DNA of 64,000 nt, from positions 21,280 to 85,279 of the forward strand of contig JAKSQK010000005.1 of assembly GCA_024404145.1 (NCBI GenBank), read 5' to 3'. Under the pieces are notes generated by a model. The model was not told the origin of the DNA, did not search any database, and was given only the letters and a program-made list of their open reading frames with translations. Origin of the DNA: Clostridia bacterium. GTDB lineage: Bacteria; Bacillota; Clostridia; Oscillospirales; Acutalibacteraceae. Shown piece after piece: positions 61,374 to 64,000 of the stretch. The stretch's first letter is position 1. The number at the start of each line of letters is the position of its first letter. A program made the translations under genes and the position numbers.

Positions 61374-62816
61374 ATGGAAAACTTTGAAAATGAAAACTTG
61401 ACCGAGAATGAAACCGAAGGGCAGAATATTGTTCAAGAAACTGCCGAAGAAACAGAAGTTACGGCCGCTTATGAAACTGAATATTCGGATAATTCAGAAC
61501 AGACTGATTTTTCGCCTGTTCAAGATAGCGAGAGCGCAAATCACGAAGGCGCAGAGCCCTTTGCAGATGAGCCGATAAATGCCGTTTATGATTTTGAAAA
61601 GGTGGATATACCGCCCGTTACTCCGATAAAGGACTATAAGCCGATGTCTAAGGGACTTAAAGTTTTTGCGGGAATTATGGCAGTAGTTATTTTGATGACC
61701 GCTTCTTGCGCCGCAGGTTACTTTTTCGGTAAAAACGGAACCGCCGATTCGGCTTTCAGAAAAATATCGCTTTCTCTTTCTTCCAAACCTAAATCAAGCG
61801 ATGAGATGACTGCCGCCGAAGTATATAATAAGGTCAATAAGTCGGTTGTAGGAATTACCGTTTATAATAAATCAGGTTCGGCAGCACAGGCATCGGGAGT
61901 TATCTACTCAAAAGATGGATATATTGTTACGAATGACCATATTTACAGCGAGATAGCGGCGCCTATGTTCAAAATTTATGATTATAACGGCAATGAATAC
62001 GATGCCGATTATGTTGCAGGGGATACAATAAGCGATTTGGCGCTGTTAAAGATAAAAAACGGTGGCGGATTCAGTGTTCCCGATTTTGGAAACTCAAAGG
62101 AACTTAACTTCGGCGAAAATGTTGTTGCAATCGGCAGACCGAGTGATGCGGTCGCAGATTCTTCTATAACAAAGGGCATAATTTCGCATACTAAAAGGAG
62201 AATGCAAACAACCTCAAATTACTCCGCAACCCTTATTCAAACCGATAGCGCCATAAATCCCGGAAGTTCGGGCGGTGCTCTTGTAAATATGTACGGTCAA
62301 ATTGTCGGAATAACATCGTCAAAACTTGCCGGTGTTGAGTATGATTCGCTCGGTTTTGCCATTCCTACAACAACTATGAAAAGGGTTGTAACCGAACTTT
62401 CCGAAAACGGAAAGGTTAAAAGCAGAGCAAAACTCGGAATAACCTATCAAGAGGTTACTTCAATTACAAAGCAAACGGGCGATTATAAATCGGTAGGCCT
62501 TTATATTGCTTCTGTAAGTAGCGACAGCGACCTATACGGAAAGGCGCAAAAGGGCGATATAGTTACGCATGTAAACGGCAAAGAAATAACCCGCGCCGAT
62601 ATTATTTTAGATGTTATTGAGGAAAGTTCGGCAGGGGATACAATAGTTCTTAAAATACAGAATTCCAAAGGAAAATCAAAGGATTATAAAATTAAACTTA
62701 AAGCCAATGTCGGCGAATCTAGTTATTCGTTAACCGAAAAAGGATTTTCAACTTCTGAAACACCGAAATTCCCCGATAATAACGGCGGAACCTTTGATTT
62801 TCCGCAGGGCGAATAA
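61374..62816 (+). CDS. HtrA/DegP-like membrane-anchored serine protease (S1C, with PDZ)
   Basis: Quality-control protease of 480 residues. The first 95 residues are acidic, disordered and cytoplasmic, then one membrane span (GLKVFAGIMAVVILM) anchors it. The trypsin-like domain has His in GYIVTNDHI, Asp in ISDLALLKI and Ser in INPGSSGGALVN. A PDZ domain follows from about residue 365 (GLYIASVSS, GDIVTHVNGKEIT). It is three bases after the kinase gene, so it is likely part of the same envelope-stress response. Confidence 0.93.
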   Translation: MENFENENLTENETEGQNIVQETAEETEVTAAYETEYSDNSEQTDFSPVQDSESANHEGAEPFADEPINAVYDFEKVDIPPVTPIKDYKPMSKGLKVFAGIMAVVILMTASCAAGYFFGKNGTADSAFRKISLSLSSKPKSSDEMTAAEVYNKVNKSVVGITVYNKSGSAAQASGVIYSKDGYIVTNDHIYSEIAAPMFKIYDYNGNEYDADYVAGDTISDLALLKIKNGGGFSVPDFGNSKELNFGENVVAIGRPSDAVADSSITKGIISHTKRRMQTTSNYSATLIQTDSAINPGSSGGALVNMYGQIVGITSSKLAGVEYDSLGFAIPTTTMKRVVTELSENGKVKSRAKLGITYQEVTSITKQTGDYKSVGLYIASVSSDSDLYGKAQKGDIVTHVNGKEITRADIILDVIEESSAGDTIVLKIQNSKGKSKDYKIKLKANVGESSYSLTEKGFSTSETPKFPDNNGGTFDFPQGE

Positions 62817-62837
62817 AATATATAAATTGCTGTAAAT

Positions 62838-62871
62838 CCCCCCTACCTGTCGGTAGGGGGCTAATTTTTTG
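62838..62871 (+). terminator. Rho-independent terminator
   Basis: CCCCCTACC-TGTC-GGTAGGGGG hairpin with a following T-run, after the htrA-like gene. Confidence 0.88.
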
Positions 62872-62887
62872 CCGTAATGACATTTTA

Positions 62888-62916
62888 TTGACAAAAGTAT
62901 AAAAATTTAGTAAAAT
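62888..62916 (+). promoter_or_regulatory. Strong sigma-A-type promoter of the repeat-protein gene
   Basis: TTGACA at 62888-62893, 17-base spacer, TAAAAT at 62911-62916, about 52 bases before the start codon. Confidence 0.78.
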
Positions 62917-62967
62917 AAGGAAGCAACAAGAAGTTTGCATATAATAAAAAAATTTAGGAGTAAGACT

Positions 62968-64000
62968 ATGAAAAAAACAAAGATTTTATCCCTTATTTTA
63001 GCGCTTATAATGATTTTTCCATGTATGCCGCTCGGCGCAATTTCTGTTGTTGCATATGAAACAACTGATATCGATTCAATATCCGCAGAATATACAAAAG
63101 ATTTTATAGAAAATATAGACGGATATATGAATGAAGACTGGGTAGAAGACGACTGGGTTGAGTATTTTAGATATAATACTTATGATAATCTAAAATTAAC
63201 CGTAAACTTCAAAAACGGAGAAATAAAAACCTATGATTCTCTTTGGGAAGCCAGGGATGACCTCGAATTTGGCGATTATGAAATAATCGATGACCAGTCC
63301 GCTGACAACCAGTGGGGTATCGGAACGCATGATGTAAAAATAAAACTTTGCGGAAAAGAATGTATCGCAAAATATAATATAATCGAAAACCCGATAAAGA
63401 GCATATCCGCTAAATTTACAAGAGATTTTGTAGAAAAGGCAGACGGTTGGGATTATTTTGATGAAGGTAAATATTTTGAGTATGATGTTGGCTCTGATTT
63501 GAAGTTAACCGTAAACTTCAAAAACGGAGAAATAAAAACCTATGATTCTCCTTGGGAAGCCAAAGAAGATATCGGATTTGGCGGTTATGATATAATTGAC
63601 GACCAGTCCGCTGACAATCAGTGGGGTATCGGAACGCATGATGTAAAAATAAAACTTTGCGGAAAAGAATGTATCGCAAAATATAATATAATCGAAAACC
63701 CGATAAAGAGCATATCCGCTAAATTTACAAGAGATTTTGTAGAAAAGGCAGATGGATATATGACTGAAGACTTGGTAGAAGACGACTGGGTTGAGTATTT
63801 TAGATATAATACTAATGATTATGATAATCTAAAATTAACCGTCAACTTCAAAAACGGAGAAATAAAAACCTATGATTCTTTTTGGGAAGCCATAGATGAC
63901 CTCGGATTTGGCGATTATGGAATAATTGACGACCAGTCCGCTGACAACCAGTGGGGTATCGGAACGCATGATGTAAAAATAAAACTTTGCGGAAAAGAAT
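62968..64000 (+). CDS. Secreted tandem-repeat protein, 3'-truncated by the window end
   Basis: Open frame of at least 344 residues running off the window. AGGAG lies seven bases before the ATG. A signal peptide (MKKTKILSLILALIMIF, then CMPLGAISVVA) is probably cut before YETTD. The mature part is a series of acidic, aromatic-rich repeats of about 103-108 residues. Each holds SISA(K/E)(F/Y)T, LKLTVNFKNGEIKTYDS, ADNQWGIGTHDVKIKLCG and KECIAKYNIIENPI. The pattern is that of bacterial Ig-like or other beta-sandwich surface repeats. The protein could be an adhesin or a repetitive wall-bound protein; the missing 3' end would settle the anchor. Family not recognised. Confidence 0.85.
   Translation, partial: MKKTKILSLILALIMIFPCMPLGAISVVAYETTDIDSISAEYTKDFIENIDGYMNEDWVEDDWVEYFRYNTYDNLKLTVNFKNGEIKTYDSLWEARDDLEFGDYEIIDDQSADNQWGIGTHDVKIKLCGKECIAKYNIIENPIKSISAKFTRDFVEKADGWDYFDEGKYFEYDVGSDLKLTVNFKNGEIKTYDSPWEAKEDIGFGGYDIIDDQSADNQWGIGTHDVKIKLCGKECIAKYNIIENPIKSISAKFTRDFVEKADGYMTEDLVEDDWVEYFRYNTNDYDNLKLTVNFKNGEIKTYDSFWEAIDDLGFGDYGIIDDQSADNQWGIGTHDVKIKLCGKE
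63076..64000 (+). repeat. Tandem coding repeats in the secreted protein
   Basis: Three units are visible, starting at about 63076, 63400 and 63709, with spacings of 324 and 309 bases. The second halves of the units are almost identical at the nucleotide level, including third codon positions, while the first halves (after GYMNEDW or GWDYFDE) vary. The last unit is cut by the window end. Confidence 0.88.

Noticed and set aside
63076..64000. CRISPR array
   Set aside because: The repeats are over 300 bases long, coding and in frame, with no short spacers.

Overview
The window looks like the chromosome of a low-GC, endospore-forming member of the Clostridia, plausibly an uncultured Oscillospiraceae/Ruminococcaceae-type gut bacterium. 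The evidence is a set of sporulation genes (spo0A, spoIIGA, sigE, an alpha/beta-type SASP, a YlmC/YmxH protein), strong AGGAGG-type ribosome sites with frequent TTG/GTG starts, a GlgC/GlgD pair, L27 with the Firmicutes N-terminal extension plus its Prp protease, and MscL with a C-terminal zinc ribbon. I cannot place it to genus from sequence alone. No insertion sequence, phage gene, CRISPR array, rRNA or convincing tRNA is visible.

Positions 1-28063 hold one very long plus-strand surface-polysaccharide operon, cut at its 5' end. It starts with nucleotide-sugar genes (a UDP-sugar dehydrogenase fragment and a TviC/WbpP-type epimerase), suggesting a hexuronic-acid sugar such as GalNAcA. Next comes an unusual block: TupA-like ATP-grasp, HAD phosphatase, HisC-like aminotransferase, an alanine dehydrogenase/N5-(carboxyethyl)ornithine synthase relative, a QueC-like PP-loop protein, a CapK-type adenylating enzyme and a second ATP-grasp. 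My hypothesis is that this block makes an opine-like amino acid and joins it to the uronic acid by an amide bond. The rest is a conventional Wzx/Wzy-type cluster: six glycosyltransferases, two hexapeptide acetyltransferases, an EpsG-type polymerase, the Wzx flippase, a DegT aminotransferase, three membrane acyltransferases, a PIG-L deacetylase, LicD, a TagD-like cytidylyltransferase, an NTP_transf_5 protein and a LicC-like cytidylyltransferase. It ends at a strong bidirectional terminator (28062-28087). A 54-bp imperfect direct repeat flanks one acetyltransferase gene and looks like a recombination scar.

Positions 28086-44622 carry small membrane and spore proteins on the minus strand, then ymfF-ymfH-lgt-folD, a secreted protein, an OGG1-type DNA glycosylase, a run of poorly known membrane proteins, a YlmC/YmxH protein, the glycogen operon glgB-glgC-glgD-glgA, and rplU-prp-rpmA behind an L21 leader. 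Positions 44702-56118 hold obg-mrnC converging with spoIIGA-sigE, then pth-mfd-lipoprotein, an alpha/beta hydrolase converging on spo0A, and mscL. A Spo0A box lies upstream of spoIIGA.

Positions 56186-64000 hold a phospho-sugar mutase, which links to the glycogen and UDP-sugar genes by supplying glucose-1-phosphate, and a divergent sigma-70 family factor. A small zinc-ribbon protein with an odd structured leader follows, then a response regulator, histidine kinase and HtrA-like protease operon. The window ends inside a secreted protein built from tandem repeats of about 103 residues.
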